Shown: positions 32,977-44,837, counted from the stretch's first letter. The stretch: 64,000 nt of DNA from Astropecten irregularis (GCA_963971285.1 OZ020260.1:7288798-7352797), one strand, 5' to 3'. Numbers and translations are program-made. Notes: generated by a model from the letters alone, not told the origin.

Positions 32977-34796
32977 CACGTTCGTACACGCCAGAGAAGT
33001 GGCAAAAATGCACTAGCGCTGCGTCACTATTCCAAGCAAGAAAAGCGGAGCCAAAGATCGCAGTCCTGAATGGAGTGTCTACCAAAATATACGTCACGCG
33101 GGGTCATTGCATATATTATGACGACATCACACTTTGGCTGTATTTTACTAGCCACGCGTAATTTAAAAGCTCTTTTGAGCACTTTTTTCTCTTTTTGTAT
33201 GGCACCCATAAAAAAGCACATTTGCAGAAAAATTTCAGAATGAGTTTTGTAGCAACCGAGGCAGTGAGTTTTAACTAATTTTCTTTATGATTGGAGACCC
33301 CCTTTAAATTTGGCAGCTATCTTTGAAGATTTGAAAGTAGGACAGGAGTGAGCATGATGTATATCGTGACTGATTGGGAAATATCTGAGGAAAAGTCAAC
33401 AGGAATGTTAGAAGGGAACCTTCATTCAGCACCTGGATGTCTCTGTCAGTGTCTCTAGGATGTCGTTGGGCCAAGTGACAGGAAGACTCCTTGTTTGAGG
33501 GGAGGAGGGAACATAGAGGCACCTGCCTGAGGTCAGGACTGAGTAGCTAGCTAGACTCTAGCCTTCTCTGCTATACTAGACCTATACTACTGGCCATGGA
33601 AAGTGCATTTGGATGTCACAGGCATGGATTCTCTGTGCCAAGGGTGTGGGGACTGAGACTGAAGAGCGTAGGGAGATTGTAGGAAAGTACACCCACCCTC
33701 AGGGTAAACCACTTCCAGTATCCTGGAGGACCTACACATGTACTGCCCCGATGACATACATAGTGAATCTGATATACAGCGCAAGTTGTTTCAGTAAACT
33801 ATTACGCCTCTTTACACCAATGGTAATTTTTTTTTCAACTCCTTGATCAAATTATCGCTGGAGGCTCTCGGAGGTCTTAGGTTTTACCGTTTCAGCTGTC
33901 GAGAGAAATAATCCCTTTCCTGGATGTTGTCATTTTCAAAAGGAACTGAACGTCTCATGGGTCAAAATGCTAATTGTAATTGAATTTAAACATGACATTT
34001 TAATTAAGTACTTGTTCATTTTAACAGTATACCCCTAGTTTGATATTTTGAAGAGATTCCAGACACATGCATAAGGCATCTTTCTAGACTGGTCCACGGA
34101 TGATCTTGAAATTAAGTCAATCAACTATAAACTTGGAGAGCAACAACGGATAAACTACAGCCAAGATTTACAAGCTCGATTTCTATAAATTTCAGGTCAT
34201 TATTTTGCAGTTTACAGCAGTTTATTTCTTGTAAATTTCAAAATACTTGTGCTGTTGCAATTTGATTTGTTATTGTCATTCTCTCCTAAGGTCGTTAAAA
34301 GGTTTTGCAATAGACGTTATTCACTGTGGATTCATCCTACATTTGAAGCAATGCAATCAAACCGAGGCTTGGATTCAAAGTAGTCTGGTACTCGTTTTTT
34401 TTTTTTCAGAATTCTTTCAGAATCTTTTCCAACGGGTATACAAGGAAGGTGATAAGATGGATGCGCCGTGCATATTGGCATAACATGCTGTGTAATGAGC
34501 CAATTTTGCACAAACTCAAAGAGTTGGACATTGTTGACTAACTTTGTGCGATGACTAACCGAGGCTTGGCAATGATGGTTGAATGAGTCAAATCAATTAG
34601 AGTTCATCTTTCATTCTTTTCCCCCCAATAGTCCAAGTACTAGTTGATTACTTTCCAGAGTGCCTGTCCAAAAACTTAAAGTCCTGACAGCTAATTGGGA
34701 GGGGTTCTAACCACCTATTTACCAGGGCTTGAAACATAGAATAGACCATGGACAGAGTCTAGTGATTTCAGTGTTGGTCTAGTAAAGTGTGTACTG
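32977..34796. other. No gene seen
   Basis: 33000-33260 (AGCGCTGCGTCAC, ATACGTCACGCGGGGTCATT, AAAAAGCACATTTGCAG) has the look of another repeat but I see no second copy here. A 34160-34230 fragment (TAAATTTCAGGTCATTATTT) matches 7895. No splice-bounded frame is convincing. Confidence 0.3.
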
Positions 34797-34804
34797 CACT
34801 AGAC

Positions 34805-35186
34805 TAAGGTGACCATATTTTGTTGAGATGATCCGGGTACAGTGATCCGTGTCCTGGGGAGGGGTATAATTTTGAAAAAATGTTGAATCCAGATGGTGCC
34901 TACATGCAAAATGGTGGCATCTATGGACATCTTGTCCAGTTGACATGAGTGGGTTACATATTTACATGTCTTAGGTGGTTGTCTTCGCATACTTCTCTGA
35001 AGAATGGATCTTCTTCAGCACATAAGGTGACCATACACTTCGTTCAGTTTTTTTTTATTTAGGACAATTAGAATTTCCGGGGTCATTTCGTCGAATCGGG
35101 GACATTTTCGGGGACAATTTTTCATCGGGGACAGCACTGTCCAATCGGGGACTGTCCCCGGAAATCGGGGAAGTCTGGTCACCTTA
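34805..35186. mobile_element. hAT-type MITE, TIR TAAGGTGACCA, copy 2
   Basis: Exact 8-bp duplications CACTAGAC at 34797-34804 and 35187-35194; ends TAAGGTGACC and GGTCACCTTA. It is 382 bp, colinear with 20587-21017 and shorter by internal deletions (for example around TGCAAAATGG). Confidence 0.92.
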
Positions 35187-35628
35187 CACTAGACCAGCTG
35201 TGTAGTGATTTTTTCTTTCCTTACGCAATTACAATGGTGGCTAAATTGATGATTTTTGACACATTATTTCATACAATTATGATTTTTCTATGTACATGAA
35301 TGCTACACGTCTAGTGGAAAAAGTTCAGGTCTAGTAAAATGCTTCAGTTACTAGACCTACTGTCCAGTGCTTTCTTTTACGAACTTCGAGCCCCTATAAC
35401 ACCTGCGTTCTGTGTAGACTAGCCATGTAGCATACTATCCAAGGTCATTTGGTAAAGTTAACCAGTACAGAGGATACTGCAGTTAATCATGTTGATATTA
35501 TGATTGTGTCAGTAAGTTAATAAGGTTACCAGGTCAGGAAGGGTCACTTAATAAAACCAAATTGCGTTGTCTCGCTTTTTGTCAGTTTTTCATTTTTTTT
35601 ATAGCCTAATAAGGCCTGTTTGCCCAGG

Positions 35629-35768
35629 GGTCAATTTCACAAAGCCCTACGATCGATCGTAACTTGAGTTACGAAGGATAATCCATCGTATCCCGCGTAG
35701 GGCTGCAATGCATCATAAGTCCTATAGATATGTGATCGTAAGTTATGATGAGTTTGGTGAAATCGACC
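35629..35768. mobile_element. Fold-back element, GATCGATCGTAACT subfamily
   Basis: GGGGTCAATTTCACAAAGCC to GAGTTTGGTGAAATCGACCCC, about 140 bp. It is the complete single copy of the unit seen in tandem at 23847. Confidence 0.8.
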
Positions 35769-35773
35769 CCTGG

Positions 35774-35923
35774 GGCCGATTTCACTAACGCTATGCAATC
35801 ATTGCTTAAGCCCAACGGAAAACAGAAAATCATTTGCTACTTTGCTTAGCAATTTTCCGTTTAGCGATGGATTTGGGCTTTAGCGATAAATGATCGCAAA
35901 GCGTTAGTGAAATTGGCCCCTAT
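35774..35923. mobile_element. Fold-back element, AACGCTATGCAATC subfamily
   Basis: GGGGCCGATTTCACTAACGC to GCGTTAGTGAAATTGGCCCC; the arms continue inward (TTGCTTAAGCCCAACGGAAA against TTTCCGTTTAGCGATGG). It lies head to tail with the preceding fold-back, separated by a few bases (CTGG). Confidence 0.8.
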
Positions 35924-36101
35924 GGTCAACGATACCTGTGACTACTGTACAATAAGGAAGCATTAGTTAGTATCCACATGAGTCATTCAGTGTTTCATGC
36001 ATGTGATGTGACTCTAATCCTTATATGGACAAACAACTAAAACTTCGCGAATCTGGTCATTTTATGTGATCAGTCATTCTTGACAGTCACTTGATGCACC
36101 T

Positions 36102-36217
36102 GGGGCCGATTTCATAAAGCTTACGACGCATCGCAGAGTTAAGACGCATCCTTTCGCTATGGACTCACCGCATAGATGATTTGCGATGCGTCGCAGGGTT
36201 TTATGAAATCGGCCTCT
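36102..36217. mobile_element. Fold-back element, GACGCGTCGCA subfamily
   Basis: GGGGCCGATTTCATAAAGCT to GGGTTTTATGAAATCGGCCTC, about 116 bp, with GACGCATC and GGACTCACCGCATAGATG inside. Confidence 0.8.
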
Positions 36218-36258
36218 GAATTGCAATCCTTATTCTAAATCATTGTTGCATTTATCAA

Positions 36259-36394
36259 TAGCACTACGCACTTGCGCTAAAAATAGCACCGAACCTCAGA
36301 CAAACATTGCAACCGGCCATATGAAAACGTGTGGTGAGTGGCAGTAACGTGTGTGCGTGCATGCATGGTGTGACGTCATTAGTGCGAAACACTA
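36259..36394. mobile_element. TAGCG MITE, family D, copy 4
   Basis: Reverse orientation: TAGCACTACGCACTTGCGCT to CATTAGTGCGAAACACTA. Flanked by CAA and TTG like the copies at 18147 and 19401. Confidence 0.75.
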
Positions 36395-36577
36395 TTGCGA
36401 GTGGCCACACACACAAAATCTGAAAACATCAAGGAAAAAGCTAAAATTCAAAAGTTTCTATACTTTTGTACAGAGCATATTCAGATTTAAATCTGAAGTT
36501 TCACATCCCTGAAAAAAAAAATGGCGGCCATCTTTCAGATTTCATGTCTCTAGGGCCTTTTCCCAAACCTCCAACTT

Positions 36578-36746
36578 AGGCTCAGGCTCCGGCTTCGTCT
36601 CTGTCATTCATATAATGAAAAAACAAGTTGTGGTCTATCATTGCTGAAAAGCTCTGTTTTTCTTTTCAAACCAGAGAATCTACTTCCAAACCACAGCCAA
36701 AAACCTCTACTTTGATACCAGTTATTTTAGAATGGATTCACAAAAT

Positions 36747-36777
<31 letters not shown>

Positions 36778-37056
36778 CGAGCGTCTTTCAGATTTCAAGT
36801 CTCAAGGGCCTTCCAAACCTCTGACTCAGACTCCAGGTCCGGCTTAGGCTCAGGCTCCGGCTTTGTCTCTGTCATCCATATTCTGAAAATACAGGTTGTG
36901 GTCTATCATTGAAACTGAAGCTCTGTTTTCTTTTTCAAACCAGAGAATCTCCTTCTGAACCACAGCCAAAAGCCTCTATTTTGAATTGATACCACTTATT
37001 TTAGAATGGATTCACAAAATGAAACCGGAGTCAGAGTCTGAGCCAGAGCCAAGGTA
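36578..37056. mobile_element. Two tandem MITEs with GGCTCC/GGAGCC ends (family G)
   Basis: Unit 1 (36578-36778) goes from GGCTCAGGCTCCGGC to GGAGCCGGAGCCGGAGCC; unit 2 (about 36836-37056) repeats it. The interior has TTCAAACCAGAGAATCT and AGAATGGATTCACAAAATGG. The ends are inverted hexanucleotide arrays, which explains the EPEPEP frames. Confidence 0.75.
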
Positions 37057-37059
37057 TGA

Positions 37060-37250
37060 GAAAAGCCCCAAGTAGTGGACTTGTTAACCATCAACACCTT
37101 CTGTACTTTGGCTAGTATGATAATAATGGAATTAGCCAAAGCCGGAGCCGGAGCCGGAGCCAAGGTTTGAGGAAAGCACTTAGTAGTGGACTTGTGAACC
37201 ATCAACACCTTCTGTACTTTGGCTAGTATGATAATAATGGAAGCCATATT
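37060..37250. repeat. ~113-bp tandem duplication
   Basis: AGTAGTGGACTTGT, AACCATCAACACCTTCTGTA and CTTTGGCTAGTATGATAATA occur twice about 113 bp apart. The second unit is preceded by a short GGAGCC array at about 37145. Confidence 0.8.
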
Positions 37251-37456
37251 GACGGGACAAGACTAGGTAATTGATTGCCGGATTTGCCGATATAGACCTG
37301 ACCTGACTGCCCCTATCTAATGAGTGCCACTACACTGCATGTCCTGCCAAATATTATTTACTGCTATTCACAACAGGCTTGCCGCTCTAAGCACTTCTGG
37401 GGTTTTAAAACCTTTTCACACTACAGCACTTTTTATGCATGTTGAAATTTACATGA

Positions 37457-37822
37457 GTCCGCCCCATAGAGTTAAATGAAAAACTAGAGCGTGCACTCTG
37501 CGCGTGATGCTCAAACCATGACCAGCGCCAATGCCTAAGAAAACCAAATAAGGGCAAACGCGCACGTCCCGTTTCAAATTGTACGTACATACTCTTACCC
37601 CGGTTCGTGCGCGCAGCACTGAACATAAAATACACGTCGCGTCATGCACAGTGCGCGCAATTGATCAAATAACATCCGGGTACCTTATTTGGACTCTACT
37701 GCGGTTGCTCAATCACCCCAACTAAAATGGTGGCTGCGCGTCCATTCCAGAGTGCCGAGAGTACGCACATTGTATATGAAGCGCGCACTCTAGTTTTTTT
37801 ATTTAACTCGATGGTCCGCCCG
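37457..37822. mobile_element. Element with ~45-bp inverted ends
   Basis: AGAGTTAAATGAAAAACTAG followed by AGCGTGCACTC near the left end is mirrored by GCGCGCACTCTAG and TTTATTTAACTCGATGG at the right. The interior is CpG-rich (ACGCGCACGTCCCG, TGCGCGCAATTG). No TSD was resolved. Confidence 0.6.
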
Positions 37823-38074
37823 TATCAACTCTCCAAAATTTCAACATGGCTCAATAACATTACACAATACAAAAATGTGCTTCAAAAACAACATTTTGAA
37901 CATGGGTCAAAGGCACTCTCAGAACAACCCACCTCACACGTGCAGTTAGTTTTAACCAAATATAGTATAGCGCCGCTTGCAGCGCAAGGTATCCTATACT
38001 CAGCCCAAAAAGTGAAGTATCATTCGGCCGCAATTTTAGCAAGCAACGGATCTATTTCTGAGGATTTCAACATC

Positions 38075-38365
38075 AAATTCAGTTATTATTATTACTATCA
38101 ATTTCTGGTAATGACACCAAGGATTCCTCAAAAGTGCCCTTGGCACTGTAGCTCGAAAGCCTGATGAAACCTTTTTATGGAAAGATGATGAGAAGAAGAT
38201 ACAGTTTAAGAGGTGGGAGGAAAACCCCAGAGTAATATTCTGGGTAAAACCCACGGAATCAGGCAGGGACTAAAAACCCAATTCACTTGTGGACTGAGCC
38301 GGACTTGAATCCGGTCCGCCAGAGGTGAAAGGCGAGGAAAGAACCGCTACGCCAACCTGACTCCC
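38075..38365 (-). mobile_element. tRNA-Glu-like SINE (family C)
   Basis: The minus-strand head GTTGGCGTAGCGGTTC and GACCGGATTCAAGTCC are boxes A and B. The anticodon loop region reads CTTTCACC, like tRNA-Glu (TTC). The body has GTGGGTTTTACCC and GGGGTTTTCCTCCCACC. The 3' end is an AATAATAATAAC tail. Confidence 0.75.
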
Positions 38366-38483
38366 AACTCTTGTAAGACGAAACTTTCACGCGAATAATT
38401 CTTTTATTCATTATTAAGGCCTATTATTGTTTAAAATAAATCTCTAAGATTCAATTAATAGTCTAAAGCTCACTAATTCATAC

Positions 38484-38546
38484 CTCCTGCGAATTGAGTT
38501 GCGAAGCGAATTTTGGAGATGCAACAATCACCACACACTGCTCTAT
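38484..38546 (-). CDS. Candidate internal exon (21 codons, phase 0/0)
   Basis: Acceptor TTCCCTCGTGTCACCGTCATTTAG and donor GGAG|GTATGA bound 63 bp encoding IEQCVVIVASPKFASQLNSQ plus E. CVVIVAS is beta-strand-like and recalls CVVIALS in the exon at 50407. Phase is compatible with 31125-31154 downstream. At least one more exon must lie between this and 50407 for the phases to work. Confidence 0.5.
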
Positions 38547-38611
38547 CTAAATGACGGTGACACGAGGGAATTGGCTTCCATTGGCAAGTTTGTATGAAGT
38601 ATATGAACCTG

Positions 38612-39384
38612 CGGCCGATTTCACGAAACGCTAAGACGCGTCTTAGGAAGGGTAACTCGTCCTATGTCAGGACGCGTCCTAGGATCGATTTCACCAAAGT
38701 TAAGACGCGTTCAATGCATCTCAACTTCCATAGCAACGCGGCTGAACTCGTCTTAACTTAGGACGGGTCTGAGGGTCGTCTTATCTGCACGAACACGTAC
38801 ATATTAAATACTGAATGGCAACAATGGCGCTTCACGCTTCTTGTTGTGTAATCGCGACTCGGCGGGCGGGGGCGGGAGGCCTAGGCTTGGCGACTATTCC
38901 GTGACCGGAGAAATACACTCGATAGTTTAAGACGAGGAAAACGTAGCGGATTGTTTGACAGGGATTATTTCAAGATTGGCATATGAATTTGAGCCCATGT
39001 GAGTACGTTACGAGTTAGCAGATATTTTATTTCAGCAGACGAAAACTTTTCTTCCGAATAACAACCAATCAGCCATCTTGAGTTTACGTAGGCCTACTTC
39101 ATTCATACTGCGCGCGCACACCGCAAGCATAAAACAACGGCTGTTGCATGCACTCGCTCCGATTGAATCAAATAAACATGGTGCAGCCGTTGTATTTGGA
39201 AAGGCCATCCTCGTCCAATAAATTTCAATTTATTTATCAGCATGACGGACTGATCTTGGCTAAGATGCGTTTGGTGAAATCGATCCTAGGACGCGTCATA
39301 GCTAAGATCGATCTTACAGCTAGGACTCGTCCTAAGTCAAAAGATCGATCCTAAAATAAGACGAGTTTCGTGAAATCGGCCCCA
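38612..39384. mobile_element. Large fold-back element (~770 bp), GACGCGTCTTAG type
   Basis: The left end CGGCCGATTTCACGAAACGC and right end CGTGAAATCGGCCCC pair. Inner copies of GGATCGATTTCACCAAAG / TTTGGTGAAATCGATCC form a second nested inverted pair. The arms repeat GACGCGTC/CTAGGA words. It is the longest member of the GGGGCC class here and may be nearer to an autonomous or parental form, but I see no transposase frame. Confidence 0.7.
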
Positions 39385-39892
39385 GGGCTTAATCCCCTTT
39401 CCCAAAACATACACAAACCACACAGCCAAATTCCTAAGGGGACATGACACTTCCACCTGACTAATCACAAGATGTGGTCACTCTGTGAAAAGGTGTGAAA
39501 GTTTGTGCAGGTCAGTGTGAAAGAGCACATCCTCTGAAAATGTCAAATCATAGGTATTTTTGACTCACCAAGGACCCCCTGATGAAATGCAGAAGCCCTG
39601 AGTGAAACCACTGGACAATGTACATGTAAGCAGTGTTTAATTTCAATTGACTGGAACCTGGGGGCCTTAATTATGTCATGGTGCTTTATTATTGTGGTCA
39701 CTTGGGCTACGTGACCAAAATTTCAAGAGAAGTGGGCGGTCCAATGCTGGCCACTCTCAACTTTAATTATTATTATTGTCAAAATTTATGAGGTGTTTTG
39801 CCCAAGAGACTTGAAAATCCTAATGACTGAAACATTGAAATCATTCAATAACCATGAGGGATACTAACTGGATTAATTCATTAAGCCATACT

Positions 39893-40020
39893 GAAAAGTA
39901 AAGTAAGAAAAATTGACAGGAGCTGGATTTGAACCAGCGACCTCCGGAATACCGTACTGGCGCTCTTTCCAACTAAGCTATCCAGTCTTATGTTGGTGGC
40001 GTCCCTAATAGTTAATTATG
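39893..40020 (-). mobile_element. Partial copy of the 442-bp element
   Basis: One terminal repeat with a tRNA-like module (GATTTGAACCAGCGACCTCC, AACTAAGCTATCCAG) and the first bases of the core (CCCTAATAGTTAATTATG). Confidence 0.7.
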
Positions 40021-40048
40021 TTTTACAACGATGCTTTGAAAATAAGGG

Positions 40049-40279
40049 CCACAGAGTTTACGAAACAGCATCTCAGGCTCAGGCTCCAGCTCTGTCATCC
40101 ATATGCTAGAATATAGGTTGTGATTTTTCATTGAAGCTAAACCTCCGTTTTCCTTTTCAAACCAGAGAATCTACCGCAGCCAAAAGCCTCATGTTGATAC
40201 CAGTTATTTCAGAATGGATTCACAAAATGGAGCCGGAGCCTGAGACGGAGCCTGAGCCTCCTTTTCGTAAACACCTACA
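40049..40279. mobile_element. GGCTCC/GGAGCC MITE, family G, complete copy
   Basis: The outer ends GTTTACGAAACAGCATCTC and TTTTCGTAAACACC form a TIR beyond the GGCTCAGGCTCC and GGAGCCTGAGCC arrays. The interior matches 36578. Confidence 0.75.
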
Positions 40280-40852
40280 GAATGATGAGTTAAAACCTGA
40301 CACAGATTTACTGCTGTGAACTCAAACACGAACAAGAAAAAGAAAGAAAGACGTTAGGTTAAAAACACCCTTTTGTCGAGTACAGTGTTGGGAAGTTGCA
40401 CTCCACACCCTATCCTTAAGTTAGACCTGCCTACAGGGGGGTCTTTTAACAGTTGCTAATACCCCAGTAGCTCTATGCTAATACCGATGACCATCCTAAC
40501 ATATCCACTGATGGATTGATGCAACAGTTGGGTCAATATTCCATGCTGGCTGGTGCGAGGAATCACTCAGTATCCCTGAGCCTAGGGAAGAATAACGGTC
40601 ATGTCCAATAACAGCCCATTAGGCCTACATCCTGACCCCCAGGGAGGCAATCCAACAACTGCTAGGAAGACAAAAGGATGGGGGGTATTGGGGAAGGGGG
40701 CAATGATGTCTGTGGATGGAGGAGGGGGCTCCACACCACTCCATGGGTCTCTGATCCTTTCAGACTGATTGCTCTATCCACAATACATGACTGCACTCTC
40801 CACAATCTGAGTTATCTGTGCTGACTGGGAGAATTTAAGTGAGTGGTACTAA

Positions 40853-41230
40853 AGCCCCGTCCGCATTGAACTTGTTTTGGGCAAAGTTACTGAAACGCTG
40901 GGTACTTTACCCAATTTGAGTCCAGTGCGGACGTCTCAGCAAGTATTCCTCTCAGTTACTTTTCCCGACCCACACGGGTATTTCTGCCGGCCAACTTCTG
41001 CTCAGGAAGAATTCCCGCGACAATTTTCCCGAGACAAAAGTCCAGTGCGGACAGTGCGAGTCGTGTAGGCCTCATGAGCCAAGTATTGTCAGCTCGGTAA
41101 TTCTTCCTTGCGTGCACGGTTAAGCTACCTGATGAGTCAAAAGTCCAAGTAATATTTGCCCATTTTTCATTTACCCACCCATCAACTCGGTGAAACCTCT
41201 GCAAAAAAAAAGTCCAGTGCGGACAGGGCT
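40853..41230. mobile_element. MITE with AGCCCTGTCCGCACTGGA ends, copy 1
   Basis: The left end AGCCCCGTCCGCATTGAAC and right end TCCAGTGCGGACAGGGCT are inverted repeats. GTCCAGTGCGGAC occurs several times inside as well, each next to GAGAC/TCTC. A second copy lies at 61790 in reverse order. Confidence 0.8.
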
Positions 41231-41314
41231 TTTGCCGGTTTCCCCCTTTTTCGGGGAAGGGAAAAGGGGGTATTACGTACTGGAACAGAATGAGTAAAAA
41301 GAAAACAAGAACAG

Positions 41315-41460
41315 AGGCTGATTTCACCAAATGCTACTTAAGATTATTCTTAAGATTATTCTCTTATTCTATTTGTATAGTGACATCACACTTTGCTTAG
41401 CGATTAAGATTGATTCACGATTTTTCAAGTAATCTTCAAGCTCCGTGAAATCAACCACAG
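41315..41460. mobile_element. Divergent fold-back element
   Basis: GCTGATTTCACCAAATGC to GCTCCGTGAAATCAACCAC with TTAAGATTATTCTTAAG inside; a weaker member of the TGAAATC fold-back class. Confidence 0.5.
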
Positions 41461-42876
41461 GGGGAGGACTGGTTAAATGCATAACTGACTGGGTAGGACT
41501 TGGCATGATGGGCCAACATGCAGTGAGAGGCAGAACTGCACAGTGACACAGTTCAACCTAGTCATCTTTTGCTACAGTCAAGCCAAGTCACGGGACAATT
41601 TGGTCAAAGTTTTAAAAGCCGCAAAGCGCAAGCCAAATTTCAGTAACACTAAGAGAATATGCTTGATAACTCACCAATTGCTTAAAATCTATGCCGTCAC
41701 AATTTGCAAATCTTGTGCAAGCAAATTGTTTTTGCTTGAATAAGCAAATTTTCCTTTTCTGAAAAGAACCGGTGATAAGTTGTCTCGACATTCCGGCCAG
41801 CCCTGTAAGCAGAGAATTAGAATCCTAAGTGCCAAATTTGTTTCATTGTGTTGTCATAAAACTCAATAGGCCTATGTCTATCATTGTTTGTGCTAAAAAA
41901 ATATTGTACGCAACAGAGGAGGTATTTTAGACCCATAATTTAGCATCACCCCACCTTTGCGACGAAAAACCTTGCTACGTCACCAGCAGAACGCCAAACA
42001 GTATACAAAACTGTGTATATATCGCAAACCTGCCGACCCCACATTTTTGTTCAAATCGAAAAGCAAAATCATACATACAATGTGCCCGAGCCAACAAGAG
42101 CTACTGCGGTTCTGAGGGGGATTTTTTGGGGAGGCGGGGCATACATGTACTGATTTCTTAACTTTATGGTCAAAATGAAGCACTTACATAAAAGTTTAAA
42201 TTTATATAGTCATTAATTATGCAATAAGCAATAATCTGAAAGCACTTTAATCCCTTTCCCAAATTTGATTACAGGTATTCTTTAATTCTGGATGTGCAAG
42301 ATCCTGCGTCACTCATTTGAAGATTTCAAGGCCAATTTGCATGTCGGACACATAAATAGTGCCTTAACTAATGAGCATCAATAAATAGTTTTGGAATTAT
42401 ACGAGAGTGTTTTGGATACATTTGACAGTATTTTCTAACGATTCTGAAATCTAAAACGTCGGAGAGATATTTGATGCCGGTCGTGAACTGCAGGTGATGT
42501 GAGACTGAGTGAGGGATAGAGGGGGCCAGCCCCTTAGGGAAGCTGAGCTCATCCTTCCAGCCAAAGGTGGCTGACATTAATGACCATCCTGTTTGTACTG
42601 TAACTGGGTCAGGTCCTTCGTCATAATAAGACGATCGGCGAGTCTGGTACCCCCCAAAAGAAGAGTCTTCAAGCGGCCAATATCTAGATAACTATGCAAG
42701 CTTAAATTCATGAACCTTCCCGCTATTACGGATATCAAAACCCTACCCAATACGTACTGCCAAATCACCCTCCTCTAGAAAGTGGGAATGTACATGTAGT
42801 TTCACCCAATCAATCCAAAATTGGAGATAACACTTACAAGGAAGAGAGCCAAGAAAGAGTTTTCAAATGGTTTACT
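41461..42876. other. No confident gene; possible exon 42371-42489
   Basis: On the minus strand a very strong acceptor (CCTCACTCAGTCTCACATCACCTGCAG, ending at 42490) is followed by 39 open codons and TAG (FTTGIKYLSDVLDFRIVRKY to LFIDAH). Upstream, 42577-42768 is open for 63 codons in another frame. I recognise neither. Confidence 0.3.
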
Positions 42877-43229
42877 TTAAAGGTAATATCATACTTTGGT
42901 TTTTATAAAAGAAATGCAGATTCATGGGCAAAAATATCAAGAAAGATACAGTAACAGCCATCTGTGAAATTGTCAGTCTCATACGGTGCCCACTTTTTGA
43001 GAAGTTTAAAATGCCCACAGTATTTTAAAATCTTTTCACAGGATTTTTGATCTTCCAAAGATCAAAATTTACTTTTGGTCAATTGGTTTTACTCTTTCTG
43101 GATGAATACAGCATTTCAGGCAGAACAATTATTAAAGTTATGTTTCTACCACCACCATCTTATAGGTTATAGGTAAATCTGTGAAGATTGCTGTTTTGGT
43201 ATGCTACAAAAGTTTGATAGTACCTTTAA
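42877..43229 (-). mobile_element. TTAA-type MITE, family A, copy 7
   Basis: TTAAAGGTAATATCATACTT to TTTGATAGTACCTTTAA with TTAA at both ends. It is tail to tail with copy 8. Confidence 0.85.
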
Positions 43230-43256
43230 CCTTAATCATAACTACTGGTATTACCT

Positions 43257-43629
43257 TTAAAGGTAGTATCATACTTTGATAAGAAACCAAAACAGACATG
43301 TTCACAGATTTACGTATAACTTTAATACAGGGTATGAAGATGGTGGTGGTAGAAACATACCATTATAATTTTTCCGCCTGAAATGGTGAATTTAACCAGA
43401 AATGAGTATATCAACGACAGAAAATCTTTTTGATCTTTTAAAAGATCAACCAAAAATAAAAGAGAAAAGACTCAAGAAATACTGTGGCCGTTTTTCACAG
43501 TTTCCTCAAAATATGGCCACCGTATGGGACTGAAATTTTCACAGATGATTTTCACTGTATCGCCCTGGATATTTTTGCCCATAAATCTGTATTTCTTTGA
43601 TAAAAACCAAAGTATGATAGTACCTTTAA
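43257..43629 (+). mobile_element. TTAA-type MITE, family A, copy 8
   Basis: TTAAAGGTAGTATCATACTT to AAGTATGATAGTACCTTTAA, the best-preserved copy, about 370 bp. The spacer AATCATAACTACTGGTATTA before it recurs after it with few changes (43630-43660), suggesting a segmental duplication of MITE ends. Confidence 0.85.
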
Positions 43630-43660
43630 CCTTATAATCATAACTACCGGTATTACCTTT

Positions 43661-44617
43661 AAAGATCTGAAACCACAAAAGAGGAAGGAATCAATTGTCT
43701 CCACAGCACATTATTATCCTGCCTTGCCTTTAGTAGTCTTTCTACAAGACTGGAAAGAGAGTCTGATAGTCTCTGACCAGTGGTTGACTGGCCAAAGCCC
43801 ATATCTCCGGGCAAACCCTATCATGAGTCTTCAGTAGGTACCCAACATGAGTGCCACGCTTCGAGGTTATGAGATCGCCAGACCGGCGCGGTATTGACGA
43901 TGAAAAAGCACACAGGTGGACGACACAATGATGCAAGTCAAGGAAGAATTGAGAGACTACAAGATCAAAGATGACGGATATGCTAGAGGGTATTTTCTTT
44001 GCACTCGAAACTCTATCATGCTGTTTGGCAAATATTTAATGCAAAGCGGGCCGGGAAATAAGTGAGTCCTCCTGCTTATAAGTGACAGGGTCTATTTCTC
44101 CTTACCATCGGGGGAGGGTTAGAAAGCCGAGGACATAAATTAATACATGAACGTAAGGTGCATCACCTGTAACTTACTTCCCGTTATTCCCCCTTTCCAA
44201 CCTCCGAAGAGATATCAGCTTTCAGGCCAACTAAAACTGCATGACAAAAACCCCTGTAAGTTGTATAAACTATTATGTTCTTTACTTCCACAGAAGCAAG
44301 ACAAAAGTGGCATTTTTCAGCTGCCCCACGTGAAAATAATTTCCTTTCCTGTAATAAAGGTTCAGTTTACTTTGTGTAATAGTTCTATAATTGTGCTTTG
44401 AACATCCGTCTTTATCATGTTTTTAGGAATATGTAAATTGTAATAATTAATCATATATTGGGAATTTGACATTTTTGAATGATTCTAGTACTTTTTACGA
44501 GATGATAGTGTTTTTCTTTTAATTTTATTTTAGGTAATAATTTTGCTGTGAACATATCCTTTTCAAGTTTTTAGGGCTATGTTAAATGTAATCATTAATT
44601 TTATATTGTGAATATAA
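43661..44617. other. No confident gene
   Basis: The minus-strand frame from about 44040 to 43742 is open for ~100 codons but has no convincing acceptor. Plus-strand 44147-44401 is open for 84 codons with an acceptor-like ATGTTCTTTACTTCCACAG at about 44292. Neither is recognisable, and about this many open runs are expected by chance. Confidence 0.25.
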
Positions 44618-44792
44618 CGTTGGTAGTGACCCCAATAGTCAATTATCTTTGTTCGTTTGGCAGTCAGAAGCCATGAAACCACACACACACCGCCATACCC
44701 CAAGGATCGTTTCAATGATGCACGCAGCAATGCTGCAACCTGGGAACAGTACACGGGGGATCGCTCAAAGATACGGCTTTTAAATTTGAGAC
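44618..44792 (-). mobile_element. Core fragment of the 442-bp element
   Basis: Matches the unique core (CGTTTGGCAGTCAGAAGCCA, CACACACCGCCATACCCC, GGGAACAGTACACGGGGG) with only the edge of a terminal repeat (GTAGTGACCCC). Confidence 0.75.
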
Positions 44793-44837
44793 CTGATGAT
44801 GGATAAGAATAAAATGACATAAACCTTCTTCAAAACT

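Noticed and set aside
32931-33161. 76-codon plus-strand gene
   Set aside because: Its first 15 codons are the end of a family A MITE; the rest resembles an unclassified repeat.
36628-36912. 94-codon frame with EPEPEPEP
   Set aside because: It spans the GGAGCC ends of family G MITEs and joins two copies.
42368-42768. Reverse transcriptase remnant
   Set aside because: Two minus-strand frames looked superficially LINE-like, but no RT or APE motif can be identified.
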